Under the pieces are notes generated by a model, which worked only from the letters and a program-made list of their open reading frames with translations, was not told the origin of the DNA and searched no databases. 64,000 nt of DNA, taken from Lucifuga dentata. Its lineage: Eukaryota; Chordata; Actinopteri; Ophidiiformes; Bythitidae. Position numbers and translations under genes: made by a program. Position 1 is the stretch's first letter. Every line of letters begins with the position of its first letter. Below, one piece after another: positions 22,046 through 33,814 of this stretch. Location: assembly GCA_014773175.1 (NCBI GenBank), contig VXCM01000344.1, positions 3,350 to 67,349 on the forward strand, read 5' to 3'.

Positions 22046-22720
22046 AGGACCATACCAGCCATTTTGCATGTTTGAGCCTAATATATTAAATTTTCATACA
22101 TGTTACNTTAAAGGACCATACCAGCCATTTTGCATGTTTGAGCCTAATATATTAAATTTTCATACATGTTACGCTACTGACAATCATTTCCCAAAGCAGA
22201 CCGCCATTGGCTTCAGTTCATTCTGGTACGCTATTAACATCAACTTGTTAATACTTGAAACATTCTTGGGATAGGTAATCCATCATCATGAACAAGATGT
22301 GTATTCAGGTTTTTTTTNACTTGAAACATTCTTGGGATAGGTAATCCATCATCATGAACAAGATGTGTATTCAGGTTTTTTTTAAGAAGGTATGTCATTT
22401 TAGTGTTTAAGCGCAATAAAAAGTGCAGAGTGAATGTATGTCTCCACCGGGGAATATAGTCCCAAAAGAAGACCTGCGTTTATCAAAAAATTTAAAAAAC
22501 TGTGACTTCATAAGGCTGTGTAACTATTAGCAGGAGAAACATTGATTTTTAAGGTGGGTGTATCGCTTGAATATTTGATTTTGAAAGATTAAGAGATTTT
22601 GCAAAATATCAGGAAAGCTGAAATACAGTTTTATGCTTTGGGAAATGATTGTCAGTAATGTAACATGTATGAAAATTGAATATATTAGGCTCAAACATGC
22701 AAAATGACTGGTATGGTCCT
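22046..22720 (+). mobile_element. TTAA-flanked MITE, copy 3
   Basis: It starts AGGACCATACCAGCC and ends CTGGTATGGTCCT, flanked by TTAA at 22042-22045 and 22721-22724. It is the best preserved copy for both termini. Two single-N duplications of 65 bp (N at 22105 and 22318) inflate its length by about 132 bp, so the real element is about 540 bp. It has the same orientation as copy 1. Confidence 0.9.
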
Positions 22721-22724
22721 TTAA

Positions 22725-23821
22725 ATCATAATATGATTTAATGCATCATCAGAATAAAGGGATCTTAGAATTTGGGAATACAAACTGAAAAGATGCTCCA
22801 ACCAACTAGAAATATCAGATTCATAGAGCCAAGATTTGGAGAAGATAGATTTTACAACTATTCTGTCTAACTCAAAGTTGGAGGACACAGATATGCATGT
22901 GTGTGTGTGTATGATATGATTGTATGGCTATCATAGATTCTCTCAGCTCTTGGTTTAACTGTCTTTATGTTTAAATCTACCTTCTCCAGGCCAGAAGCCA
23001 AAACATGCTGGTGCAGTTCAGTCTCTGAACTCTGACTGCCCTCTTTAAAGTCATCTGGTTGTTATGGAGACCTGCTGGCCAGGCTGGAAACTGGGTGAGA
23101 TGTTGGCAGGCCAAGTGTGTGATTAAGTGCTGGCACCATGTCAGGGAACCACAAGTGTACATAAGCTTAGATTTGGGTTCTGGAATGCCAAAATTCATAG
23201 TTGACTGGGTTTGGTGATCCGAGCTGTCCAATAACCACTCTCAACTGACTTTCCTGTGTCAGGAACTCAGGCCTTAACGATACTCGAACAAATCAGATCC
23301 TGTTTTTTTTTTGTTTTTTTTAAGTAAATACCCTTCAACCCAATGATATACTTCATTCTTTTCCAGTAGATATGGAATATGTCACATTGCTTTAACGAGC
23401 ACACCCCTTATCTCTGTCCCTTGTCCACCGGCGCTCCAGCTGGGTGCTGCCTGTTTCCTTTACCATTTATGTTGGCACGGTTACCGGCGGCTCCACGGCC
23501 CGGGAGCGCCGCTCTCCCTCCATAACAGGAAGAACGCACTGGTCTCGATGGACACAGGAGACAAAAAACAAACTAACCGGGGTCCAGAGACACGAGGCAG
23601 GAGGCTGGGGAAGATGATAACAGGAGATTTCATCTGCTGCCTGACTTCTTCCTCCATGGAGTCGTCTTACCGGAATGTATACGCTGTTCTATGCAGATGG
23701 TTCAAAGATGGGGAGTGAACATGCTTTAGTGGAGGTTTTGTGCCAGCAGCTTGTGTGGGATCCCAGACAGGTTCCTCTTAATATTTGTCCGACATCTCCT
23801 CCATGTATAAGCCATCAACAC
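22725..23821. other. intergenic segment, no gene seen
   Basis: There is no exon or recognised repeat apart from short GT and T runs. 23400-23660 is GC-rich with several CpGs (GGCACGGTTACCGGCGGC) but has no coding frame or promoter motif that could be supported. Confidence 0.6.
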
Positions 23822-24636
23822 AAGTAAGTAAGTAAAATGTATTTATATAGCACCCTTCATAGACAAAGTCACAAAGATAAAATATGAAGAACATAAAACA
23901 AATAAAATAAATGAAAATTCAAAGAACACAGAGCATTAATAGTACAGATTTAAGATACTATCCAAAAGCCTGTCTAAACAAGAAAGTCTTTAGCTGCCTT
24001 TTAAAAGCTAGAATCAGTGGAGAGGAGGGAGGATGGGAGCTTATTCCACAGTTTTGGAGCAACAACCTGAAAAGCACGATCTCCACGAGGCCTCCACCAG
24101 TAACCTCTGACCTGAAGACCTAAGGGACATCCTGGAGGTACAGGACTGTAACAGGTCTGACATGTACTGGGGGTACCTGACCATGCACAGCTTTAAAGGT
24201 TAAAATAAGAAGCTTAAAATGAACTCTAAAATTAACTGGAAGCCAGTGAAGTGAAGATAAAATAGGAGTAATATGAGATCTTCTGGTGGATTTAGTGGCA
24301 TTTTGTACAGTTTGAAGTCGATGTAAAGATGATCTTATATTACACAATATCTTATATTGTAAAGATAATCTAAATGAGATAAAATAACAGCATGAATAAT
24401 CATTTCTATTTCAGCCTGAGACACGGCTAATCTTAATTTGGCGATGTTCCTCAGGTGAAAGAAAGAAAAACAGGTCAGCTGCTCAACATGACAATCTAAG
24501 GACATAGATTTGTCCAGAATGACAGCAAAGTTACACAAGATAGACTTAACAGAGGAGCCTAATGATCCGATACAGTCTTTAATCTTCAGGATTGAGCTGT
24601 CAGGAGTAGTAACTTCAGCTTCATACATCCTTGAAA
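23822..24636 (-). mobile_element. L2-like LINE, 5' truncated, degenerate reverse-transcriptase C-terminal part
   Basis: On the minus strand 24628-24120 encodes broken pieces of a LINE reverse transcriptase: HLRNIAKLRLAVSQAE, HAVILSHLDY, then RLQTVQNATKS, HITPILSSLHWLPVNF and LILTFKAVHG. This is followed by an LWNKLPSSLL-like segment. The 3' end runs through GGGTGCTATATAAATACATT to a (TTAC)n tail at 23822-23840. Frameshifts and stops make it inactive. Its 5' side abuts MITE copy 4. Confidence 0.8.
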
Positions 24637-24640
24637 TTAA

Positions 24641-25278
24641 ATGACCATACCATCATTTTGTATGTTTGAACCTAATATATTCAATTTTCATACACATAAG
24701 GTACTGACAAACATTTCCCAAAGCATACTACTGGAACGGTGAGTTAAATTTTTTTTTCTTACCTTCCAGACCGCCACTGGTTTCAGTTTATTCCAGTACG
24801 CCATTAAAATCAACTTGTTGATACTTGAAACGTTCTTGGGATAGGTAATCCATCATTGTGAACAAGACCNTAAAATCAACTTGTTGATACTTGAAACGTT
24901 CTTGGGATAGGTAATCCATCATTGTGAACAAGACCTATATTCAGGTTTTTTGGTTTTTTTTTCAAAGTTTCATAATTTTAATGTGTAAGCACAATAAAAA
25001 GCAGACAATGTATGTCTCCACCGGGGAATATAGTCCCAAAAGAAGACCTGCGTTTATTGACAAATGTAAACAACCATGACTTCATAAGGCTGCATAACTA
25101 TTAGCAGGTGAAACATCGATTTTTAAGATGGGTGTATTGCTTGNTTCATAAGGCTGCATAACTATTAGCAGGTGAAACATCGATTTTTAAGATGGGTGTA
25201 TTGCTTGAATAATTGATTTTGAAAGACTGAGAGATTTTGCAAAACATCAGGAAAGCTGAAAATGGCCAGTATGGTCCT
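24641..25278 (+). mobile_element. TTAA-flanked MITE, copy 4
   Basis: It starts ATGACCATACCATCATTTTG and ends CAGTATGGTCCT, flanked by TTAA at 24637-24640 and 25279-25282. Single-N duplications (N at 24870 and 25144) add about 130 bp. The 3' terminal repeat is shortened: the segment between GCTGAAAATGG and the tip is deleted compared with copy 3. Confidence 0.88.
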
Positions 25279-25504
25279 TTAAGATTTTACATGGTTTTAG
25301 TTATTTTTTCCTGTATTATAGAACGAAATGAGCATAAATGTAATCAGTGCTGACCTCTAAAAACTTTCAAAAGTCTGCTTTTTGAGAACTAATAAAACAG
25401 CCTCATTTTACATGAGTAATAATGTTTTTTTAGTTAATACAGCAAGTTTTAAAGGCTTTTATAATCCAGTGATGGAGGATAAGTTACCTGCCCTATAAAA
25501 GAGC

Positions 25505-25760
25505 TTGTTTTTTGAACCTTTATTTATCCAGGGTAAGTTCGGTGAGGATTAATGCACTTTTATAACAACACTCTGCTCTGTGCATTCATTTTCACACCTA
25601 AGCAGCTAAGTGCCTTGCTCAAAGGCACCTCAGTAGTAGACATGAGGGAGGGACAGGTGTTGCTCATTCTTCCTCTCCTCTCCTAAGAGAAGGGATTTGA
25701 CCAAGCAATCCCCTGGTCAAATCACCAAATTCCTGGACTGTAACTTGGTGCAGATAAGGT
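25505..25760. mobile_element. fish retroposon-like fragment
   Basis: CCTTTATTTATCCAGGGTAAG is followed by CTAAGTGCCTTGCTCAAAGG and CACCTCAGTAGTAG, motifs found in very common fish dispersed repeats (TTTATTTAACCAGG and GTGCCTTGCTCAAGGGCAC). The family and ends are uncertain. Confidence 0.4.
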
Positions 25761-27672
25761 TGATGTTCGATACCAAGGACTTTACCAGTTGTTGAGATTT
25801 CTCTTTCAGAACTTCCTTTCCAGGATCTGTTTTAAAAACTAAATTCCCATTAATGTTGAAACATAATGTTTAATTTACCAACTTGACCAGGAACATGTTG
25901 TGATTGACAGCAGTGGTATTCTCTTATAATTGTGAATGGTTTAGGGATAAACTTGCTCATATAATCATTTATCTGTGAACTTCTCAGCCCAGAATCACTT
26001 ACTTCTGGTACTGTTTAGGCCAAGAAAAACCACTTTTGGTATTTCCACTTACTTTACTGTAATTCTTACTCTCAACCAAGCACAATACTTCCTAGTTAGA
26101 CTGTGTAATCCTTACACAAACCAAAACTAAGCAGATTTCATTTTTTGAAACCTGACATTACACAAAATAAAGTATAATAAGTATAAATCCTCCATTTCAT
26201 AATATCAGTCCCCAGCAACAGCCAGTGAAGGCTTACGACTCTCTTCTCATGAATAGCTAACACTCGTATGACTTTAACGTTGACCTTTCGTGTACTCAGA
26301 CTGTTTTTCTTTCTTTCCAATGAAACCAAAAAAACAAACAAGGGCAGATGAAAAGGTGCCTTGTTGGCAGAGGTAGGACACATTTCCGTATTGTCACTCC
26401 TCGTTAGTTGATGATGGGTTGTCTCTGTGCTGGCCAGCTGCGCCGAGTCACCGAGGCAGAGGGCAGGCGTGCACGCAAACACACACCCACACGGTACACA
26501 GGGCAGAGTGGCGCTGGCCCTTTGCCTCAAAACATCTGCTGGCATGTCCGTGCTTTCTCTGATCTCTGCTGACATGCCAACTGCCATGTCCTGTGCCGAC
26601 GCCAGTCATCATCGACTCTCTCTCTGTCTACACACACACATACACATGTGCATGCACAGACACAGACAGAGCGACTAGAGAGTGCCTTTGCATGTGAGCT
26701 GCAGGAGCCAGAATGGAGGGACAGGCCACTGCTAGCCAAATGGAAAAAAAAACTACACGTCAGCTTCTGCTGAAAGGGGATACCAGCGCTGACTTCACTT
26801 CAATCATTCTGTCAGATATGTCAAAAACTCCACTTCCAATTAAAGCCCAGATTGGACCGTTAGATTTATTCATATTTTTCTTAAGGGAAACTTGCACTGA
26901 TGGATGAGCTCAGATCCAGACTCCCTATTCAGGTGACGACGGGACATTTGACAGTTTATGTAGTTGGAAAGGAATTAGTGGGAGAGATGGGGAGGGGGTA
27001 TATTAAATATTTGTTCTGTTACATTGTCTGAGATTAACTCTGTTCTCAGCCATGCCAGGAATGCGCCCGGTGTGCCCACCCATCCATCACCCTGTCCAAA
27101 CAGTCTGCCATTGTCTGGCACAAAACAAAACACTTCAGAAAAAAAAAAACGCCTTGGGTCTGCTGCCTGCCTCTGACGTTTTGTGCTTGTGGGGTCAGGA
27201 TGTGCTTTGCCAAGATGATTTAACCTCATTTCTAATACACATCATAATTTTTACATATTGTCACATTTGCGATATAAAACTTAAATAGTTTGGATAACAC
27301 GTTTATGTATTTGTGTCGTAACTAAAACAAACTGAAAAGGGAAAAACTCAGCTTTATGTTTTTTTTCTGTTTAAACAGCAATAAAAATATTGGATTTGTG
27401 ACTCATTTAAATCAGATTCAAGGTGGCAAGGAAAATATAAAGAACTAAAAGCTGCTGATGACAGTTCACACTGGCTTCAGTAAAAGCCTTTTATAATGTA
27501 AGTTACTTTAGAGAAAGGTGATTTACTGAAAGTTGCTGTCAGAGGTTAAATGTTCCAAACACAGGAGAGCTGATGAGGGGTAATTTTTTCTGGAAAAGGT
27601 TCTGTTTGAGCTCGTTTCTACAACACTCGACCTGTGCTTTAAACACACCTGCTCTGATTGGCATTTCTAACA
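25761..27672. other. intergenic segment downstream of bloc1s5, no gene seen
   Basis: No exon is supported on either strand. There are short CA/TG runs near 26630-26660. No transposon is recognised. Confidence 0.65.
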
Positions 27673-27678
27673 TTTAAT
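27673..27678 (-). promoter_or_regulatory. possible bloc1s5 polyadenylation signal (ATTAAA)
   Basis: ATTAAA on the minus strand lies about 520 bp after the bloc1s5 stop. No AATAAA was seen between it and the stop. It is weakly supported. Confidence 0.25.
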
Positions 27679-28200
27679 GATCTTAGTTTCAATGTTTGGA
27701 ATTTCTCATCTTGGTGCCGAATTCCATTTTCCTTTTAACTTGGGGCAGATGCCAATTTATCACCGGCACCCTTCAGGCAGGAATCCATTAAAAATCTTGA
27801 AATGTTGAAAACTTCACGGCCAAGAAACAATCAAATGATTGCTTGTTCTAAAAATGACATTTTCCAGACCGTTTGCATGCCGTGCATATTCCATGTGCTA
27901 AAGACAGAAAATTGTGATTTTTGATGGCCTGTGAAAATGCCACATCGTTAATCACACTTTCATATTTATGATTTGGAAAATGTTGACTCTGGTTCAAGGG
28001 TGCGACTCCTACGTTTTGGGCTTGTTTGAGCCAAACACTGAGTACGACATCAATCAAAGCCAACAGCTTCATTTCACATATGCAGAACAGGCCCTTGGCA
28101 CGCACACACAGGCAGATGCACACACAAACATGAATGTTCATGAAACACACATATTTCTTCTTTGTCCACTAACTCTGTCTCACTAACTAACATCAGCTGA

Positions 28201-28374
28201 TCAGAAGGGCGAAAACTTGGCCAAGTCCTTCTTCATTTCGCTGTACTGAGTGCTGAGCTGTCCCACAGCTTTAGCGTGCTCCTCATCCACTTCTTCCTTT
28301 AATCTCTGCTGATCCTTCAGAAACGCCTCCCAGTCATCTTTTAAACATTCCATGCTCGCCTGCAGCTGGGCGCT
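28201..28374 (-). CDS. bloc1s5: bloc1s5 exon 5 (C terminus)
   Basis: The acceptor is TTCCAG|AGCGCC. The exon encodes SAQLQASMECLKDDWEAF and runs to KKDLAKFSPF, with stop TGA at 28201-28203. Confidence 0.96.
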   Translation of the reverse strand, partial: SAQLQASMECLKDDWEAFLKDQQRLKEEVDEEHAKAVGQLSTQYSEMKKDLAKFSPF

Positions 28375-30369
28375 CTGGAAGAACACAAGATGAGAACGTC
28401 AGCAATGCTGGCAGAAAAAAGCTTCAGCAGGTGTCTCGCATTCATCTTGATCTGGCATTTCTGTGTTTGTTTGGGAAAGTGATTCAGGCGGTGATTCAGT
28501 GGACACGTACTGTATAGTTGTAGAAAGGTTTTAATAAGTGTGAACACCACTTTAACACTGCCAGGCTACATGCTTAAATTCCCAATCTGTAAAATGTTTT
28601 CAGTGACCTTTTCACCCTAACCTCCCAAAAACAAAAGATGGTTAATACTATTTTCTTCAAAGGTTGAGGACCAAAATGTCACTACAAAATCAGACAGGGA
28701 AGAGAACATCCCAGAGCAGCAGCACAGAGTTAGGGTTAGGGTTAGGATAGGTTACGAGTTGGATTCCCAGCTTGTCCAATAGCAATGCTTTGCTCCTCAG
28801 CTTCTAAAGAAATAACAGTGGTTTACATTAAGCAATGTGTGATGTCACACAGCATGTGTCATTTTTCCTTCTTGTATTTTTGTAGCTGGTGCACCCTCTT
28901 GCATTCACACACTACCTGAAGACACAAGGCAGTCTGTGAGGCCACGCTGTGGAATCTGGATGCTTGGCCTCAGTATCAGAAAAAAGCAATCCAATCTGCG
29001 ATTCAATCTGGTGGCCAGAATAATAATAATGCCCTCCACCCCACTGGAAGCCCTTTATCTGAGTTGTTTTTACCTGGTGTGCTTCTAGCTCCCTCTGGTG
29101 GACTCTGTCTGCCATGTGATTAGCAGCCTCTACTGTGGGAGAGAAGCAATCAGGGCAAATAATTAGACTAAAACAAGATCATAATCAAACTCTAGATTCA
29201 CTTTAAATTAGAATTTTTTTTTTTAAAGTTTGGTAGCAAAGTGAGCAGATATGTTTACTCTTCCATTTTTATTTTTTTCCCACATTTTTTGTAATTACTA
29301 AACAATCATTACAAACTGGCCAATTATAGTATGGTACAATATATAATTTTTAATTTAAAAGACATGCAAACAAATGACAATTTAATATCAATTTAAGCAA
29401 GAAAATATAACCTTTTTTTCACACAAAGAGAAAGAGAGAGAACACTTACACCGTGCGGTGATGTTAGACATCTGCTCATTAATACCCTCCAAATATGTAG
29501 GCAGCATTTGGTTGTTCGTCTCCACCACTGTTTTATTGACATTTTCCAGCAGCCTGCTCTCCCTGTGGCCACGTTTCTCCTAAACAACAGCAGGAAAACT
29601 CAGTCAATGCTTCATGAAATTGTTTATTAAGTAAGATTGATACTGGATAAATTGCATAATGGAACATTCTCACAGCATAATAATAACTCCATTATTCAGG
29701 TGTGCCAGTATCAGGGCCCTGACATTGAGCATTCTGGCTCACTGACATACATAAATGGAACAGAGCCATCATTCATGTTGTCAACTCATGTTATCTCCCC
29801 TCTATAAGTCAAAATGTCCACGACATCTATTCACTCAGTAGGTCAGATGGTTAAAATCATGACAAGTACTACAAAAGAAATGTTTAATTTAATTTAATGG
29901 TGACTCAAAATGCATGTGGTGTGACCAGAATTCTCAAAGACAAACATCATATCAGTTCATGTGTGTCTGTGTCAAAGTGGATCAGCATATGTATACCGTA
30001 TATTATTAGCATATATTAGCAAAATATTAGCATTTCAGTCTGCTGAGGCTTGTTTAAGTCAGTGTCACATCATCATATCATGTAAAGTACCTCAAACTCT
30101 CTGATGAAGTAGCGGATCTCTGCCTGGGTGATGGGTCTGTGGTCTAAGAGTCGAGACTGGATGTCACCCACATCTGCAGAGACAAGTTTTCCGTTTAACA
30201 TCCTTTGATTCCTCTTTTTGATACCTGAATATATTTTAGCTATCTTGTCCCCTCCCTGTTTTAGACTGAGTAATGGTCCAAATCCCACTGAGGGCAACAT
30301 GCAAACACTTCACAATTTAATTTTCTCCTGGGAATTTCACTCACCTTTAAAAATTTTGTCCATTTTCAT
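28201..30369 (-). CDS. bloc1s5: biogenesis of lysosome-related organelles complex 1 subunit 5 (muted), 5 exons
   Basis: This is a subunit of BLOC-1, the cytosolic coiled-coil complex that sorts cargo from endosomes to melanosomes and other lysosome-related organelles. Exons on the minus strand are 30345-30369, 30091-30173, 29450-29579, 29074-29132 and 28201-28374, with all phases consistent, giving 156 aa. Recognisable signatures are SRLLDHRP, REFEEKRG, RLLENV, EVDEEHAKA and the C-terminal KKDLAKFSPF, all matching mammalian BLOC1S5 (187 aa). The protein is almost entirely predicted coiled coil. The N terminus is about 30 residues shorter than in human. M1 has a weak context (T at -3) and M3 a strong one (A at -3, G at +4), so the true start may be codon 3. 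Confidence 0.96.
28375..29073 (-). other. bloc1s5: bloc1s5 intron 4 with short telomere-like repeat
   Basis: This is a 699-bp intron. At 28729-28746 the plus strand reads GTTAGGGTTAGGGTTAGG, three vertebrate telomeric units. Nothing else is recognised. Confidence 0.85.
29074..29132 (-). CDS. bloc1s5: bloc1s5 exon 4
   Basis: The frame from exon 3 fixes the acceptor as CACAG|TAGAGG (T|TA gives Leu). The alternative CAGTAG| would break the LEAANH match to mammalian LQAAND. The exon encodes EAANHMADRVHQRELEAHQ, with donor CAG|GTAAAA. Confidence 0.93.
29133..29449 (-). other. bloc1s5: bloc1s5 intron 3
   Basis: This is a 317-bp AT-rich intron with no recognised feature. Confidence 0.85.
29450..29579 (-). 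CDS. bloc1s5: bloc1s5 exon 3
   Basis: It encodes EKRGHRESRLLENVNKTV and continues to SNITAR. The acceptor is TTTAG|GAGAAA and the donor CGGT|GTAAGTG. It ends with one base of a split Leu codon. Confidence 0.95.
29580..30090 (-). other. bloc1s5: bloc1s5 intron 2
   Basis: This is a 511-bp intron with no recognised repeat. Confidence 0.85.
30091..30173 (-). CDS. bloc1s5: bloc1s5 exon 2
   Basis: It encodes (D)VGDIQSRLLDHRPITQAE and IRYFIREFE. The acceptor is CTGCAG|ATGTGG. The donor GAG|GTACTTTAC departs from the GTRAGT consensus after the GT. Confidence 0.94.
30345..30369 (-). CDS. bloc1s5: bloc1s5 exon 1 (8 codons)
   Basis: It encodes MKMDKIFK plus the first base of an Asp codon, with donor AAAG|GTGAGTG. 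An in-frame TGA lies 12 nt upstream, so the frame cannot extend further 5'. Confidence 0.88.
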
Positions 30370-30700
30370 CAACCCTGATCACACAGTGTTCAGTAGTGAA
30401 ATCTCAGCCTGTCTGTTTCTGCGGAAGATAGCTTCACTTGCTAACAGCTGCTAGCTAATTCCAAAAACGTTAAACTAACAGTGAAAGTGAAAGCATTTCT
30501 TAATCGATCAAACTCATTATTCATAATCGTAGACTATACTTTTATAATACCTTAATAAATACCACAACTGTTTACAAATACAAATTACAAATACCGAGAC
30601 ATTCTGTGCTAATTGTGGTCATGTGTAAGTAAATCAGCTGACTCAAAAAGTAAATATTTACTACTACTTCCGGGTCCGAGACTATGGACTAAACCAAGCC
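30370..30700 (-). promoter_or_regulatory. bloc1s5 5' UTR / promoter region
   Basis: Upstream of the bloc1s5 ATG the minus strand carries an ETS-type CCGGAAGT at 30666-30673. It also has TGAGTCAGC at 30637-30645, resembling an AP-1/MARE site and overlapping an E-box CAGCTG. ETS sites are usual in TATA-less housekeeping promoters. The TSS is not visible. Confidence 0.4.
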
Positions 30701-33700
30701 GCTGAAATAGGGGTGTCTCAATTATTTATCTTAGTAATATCTCTCACTATGTTACCATAAATACGCACTCCTAGGATTTTATTGAAATAAAAAAAATTTA
30801 TACATAAATCCTTTATGGAGGTTTTAAATTTCTGTACGCACATCTACGCGTGTGAGCGTGTGTGTGAAAGCGAATGTGTGTGAGTGGTGTGGACCAGGAA
30901 TGAGGGCTTTACATGGCTGACGCCAGCAGAGGGCAGTGTTGCTCTGTGGTTCAACAAGTTGGAATCAAAGCCTGATTTTCAACCTACTGTATGTGTAACA
31001 CGTGTTGAAAATGTACTTAGCTCAATGACAAAATTAAATAAATAAATGAAAAAATAACGGACAACAAAGTGGTTCGTAAAAAATCCTAATAATCATTCAC
31101 AAAGATATAATGGAGACTAGTTGGCACTGAATGTATGGTATGTTGAATATTTAGTGACCTTATATTTACAATAAACACAATAATATTCTTTGATCTTGTA
31201 GCTGTATAATAAAATTACCAGTTAAGGACTAGCAAATATAATTAATATAATATAATATAATATAATTAAATATAATATAATATCACAGATTATGCTTTTA
31301 TTTGTAATCTGAGAACATGTTGTCAAAAATATCTCAGTACCTCCCTGCTGAGCTAGCTGATAGCAATCGGAGAAATAGGGATTATTCAGTTTTATTATCA
31401 TGAGATTATTTAGATTATTCAAACTTTAAAATTTCAATAAGCCTTATCTTTCTTTTGACAAGGAGAGACCTTTCTTTTAGCTGACTGGTTGTCTCTTAAT
31501 TTCTGTGCTGCAACAAAAATAAATTCAGGTTTGTTTCTTATCTATAGAGAGTTGTATTTATTGAGATTTTACTATACCAATATGAGTTAGTACGATGATG
31601 AATGTAAATTTGTAGCTCTGCTTTCCTTTGAAATCTCGTCTTTACCTCAGCCACCATAAGGTGGCACCAGTGCTTACATTTTTTTTTTTTTTTTTTANTT
31701 TTTTTTTTTTTTTTTTTAATATATATATATACAGTCCAGTACTATTAAAGCCTTGGTGACTGAATTATCTTGCATAAACACATGCATTTATTACACATTA
31801 TAAAATGCAAACGTAGTGGCATAAATGCCTAAATAAACTCAGCACTTGTAACAAGAGTGAGGTACATGTAGATTTTCACAGCGAGAAGAGGCATCATTTA
31901 GGGCATATGCTGCATATTTGTCATTAAAAGTTAGCCTGTGAACCCTAAATGTGTTGTGGCTTGCCATGCTTAGTTAGAATAAAATCATTAAGACACCACT
32001 TAAGTCCTCCACTGTCCACAATATTTAGTTAAATAGTTGTTACATGCACCATTAGTTTGATTGGGGCCTATTAAAGAGATTAAATGATTAACAGCCAGAG
32101 GATAAAAAACAAGGCTTTACTGTAGTCAGAATAAGTATGTGAGGGTCTGATACCAGACCTGTCAGGACTACAAACATGTCAGAACCAGTAAAGGCTTCCA
32201 TGACAGGAACACACACCATGCTATTATGATTATTCATGACTTTGTAGGGTGAAATTAAAAACATTAAGATCATCTCTGAGATAGGCTAGTTAAATGCAGT
32301 TTTTATTACGAACTGACATAATATTACTATAGTAATAGCATGTAGAATAATATAAACGATATTTATTATATTAAAAGGACTTAAAAGGATATGACAAGAG
32401 TTATTATTGTATATTGGTGTCATTAATTATGTTTATGTGTAATATAATTTAGCAAAGTAATAGAAACAAACAACTAATAGTAGTTAGTAGTAGTAATAAT
32501 AATAATTCAAAATTTAATATATAGTTTACAAATAAGAAAAACAAAGTTTCTTTTTAAACAGTTTTTTTTTTTACACCTTCAATAACTGAATAAAAATAGT
32601 GTCATAATTGTTGGTATTATCAGCGTTATAAAAATTAATATTCATTATTACCTTGGAGTTAATCTACAAAGTGTGATTTTTTTTTTTAAGTATCTGCAAA
32701 ATATTTGTTCAAAATTTCAGCATTTAAAAAGTACTTCAATGGCATTTAAATTAAGTTGTGCATATGCTTAACTTATATGGTTGACAATCAATTTCTGTCA
32801 GCACCATTACTATATTATAAACAAATTACTTCAGCCATAGTACTATTTAGCTTTTTCTGATTTTGTAAAATTTAGTGTCTTCCAAATTTTCCAAACCAAT
32901 GACGTATTTGGAGAGCAAAGCCAACATCGACAAAAGAAGGAAACATCTGTCTATTTGCATTATTATCTGCAAGCGTATGTTTGTCTGCAGTTTGCATATG
33001 AGATTTTGCTGCATATAATGTTTCTGTCCCACAGCTCTGTTAAAGGAAATTCTGTTTTATTTGATGCTCGTACACAGAAAACAAAGTCGTTCTGGGACAC
33101 TGTCTTTAAAAAAAAAAAAAAAAAAAAAAAGTTTTAAAAGAAAAAGAAAGTTCAGAGCACAATGATTTTTTTCCCATCACTAATTTCATAATATATTTTC
33201 AGTAGAAAATATATATTTATTCCTATTTTACTGCATTCAGTTTGGTGAAGTTCAGTTCAGCAACAATTTAAATCAGCTGTGATCACTTCATTTTAGTTAA
33301 ATAGCTGACAGGTATCATATTGTTATTTAGTTAAGTAATCAAATACAATATACCCTTGACATTACTATAAAGTGTATAGAGTTTTGCTTAGAAATAAGAT
33401 TTTAGTTAAATTGTTTGGTGTTGGAAAATTCAAATGAAGCAGAAATTAAAAAAAAAGAAATATAGCAACGTTATTTTAGTTTACATTGTTGTCCATAGGC
33501 ATTGCCTCTTGTTTTAAATCCAATAGTCCAATAACTACTTTCTTTTCTGTTCTTATGTCTTTAATATTTCTTTTTACAAAATGTACACGTATCGCTAAGG
33601 CAATGTTTATGGGTCATTCATCTGCATGATTGTTTTCATGTATTCTTTTTCAGTTTAATAGTAATGCAAAAGTTTACTTATCAAATCAATTTTATTTAAA

Positions 33701-33780
33701 TTATGTATTTACTGCAACGTCCCTACATATCACAATATTGCACCCAAATGTGTGAACAGCAGCAGCATGAGAAGAAAAGC
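30701..33780. other. intergenic segment, AT-rich, no gene seen
   Basis: This is very AT-rich with short runs of TAATATAATA (31240-31285), a T-tract with a single N at 31699, and poly-A at about 33107-33130. No exon or transposon is supported. Confidence 0.7.
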
Positions 33781-33814
33781 TGCTGAGTGGAGGCTTCAAA
33801 AACTGCAAACTGGC

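Noticed and set aside
26138..26587. 149-codon minus-strand open frame
   Set aside because: No homology or conserved composition, and an opposing frame overlaps it. It is probably random.
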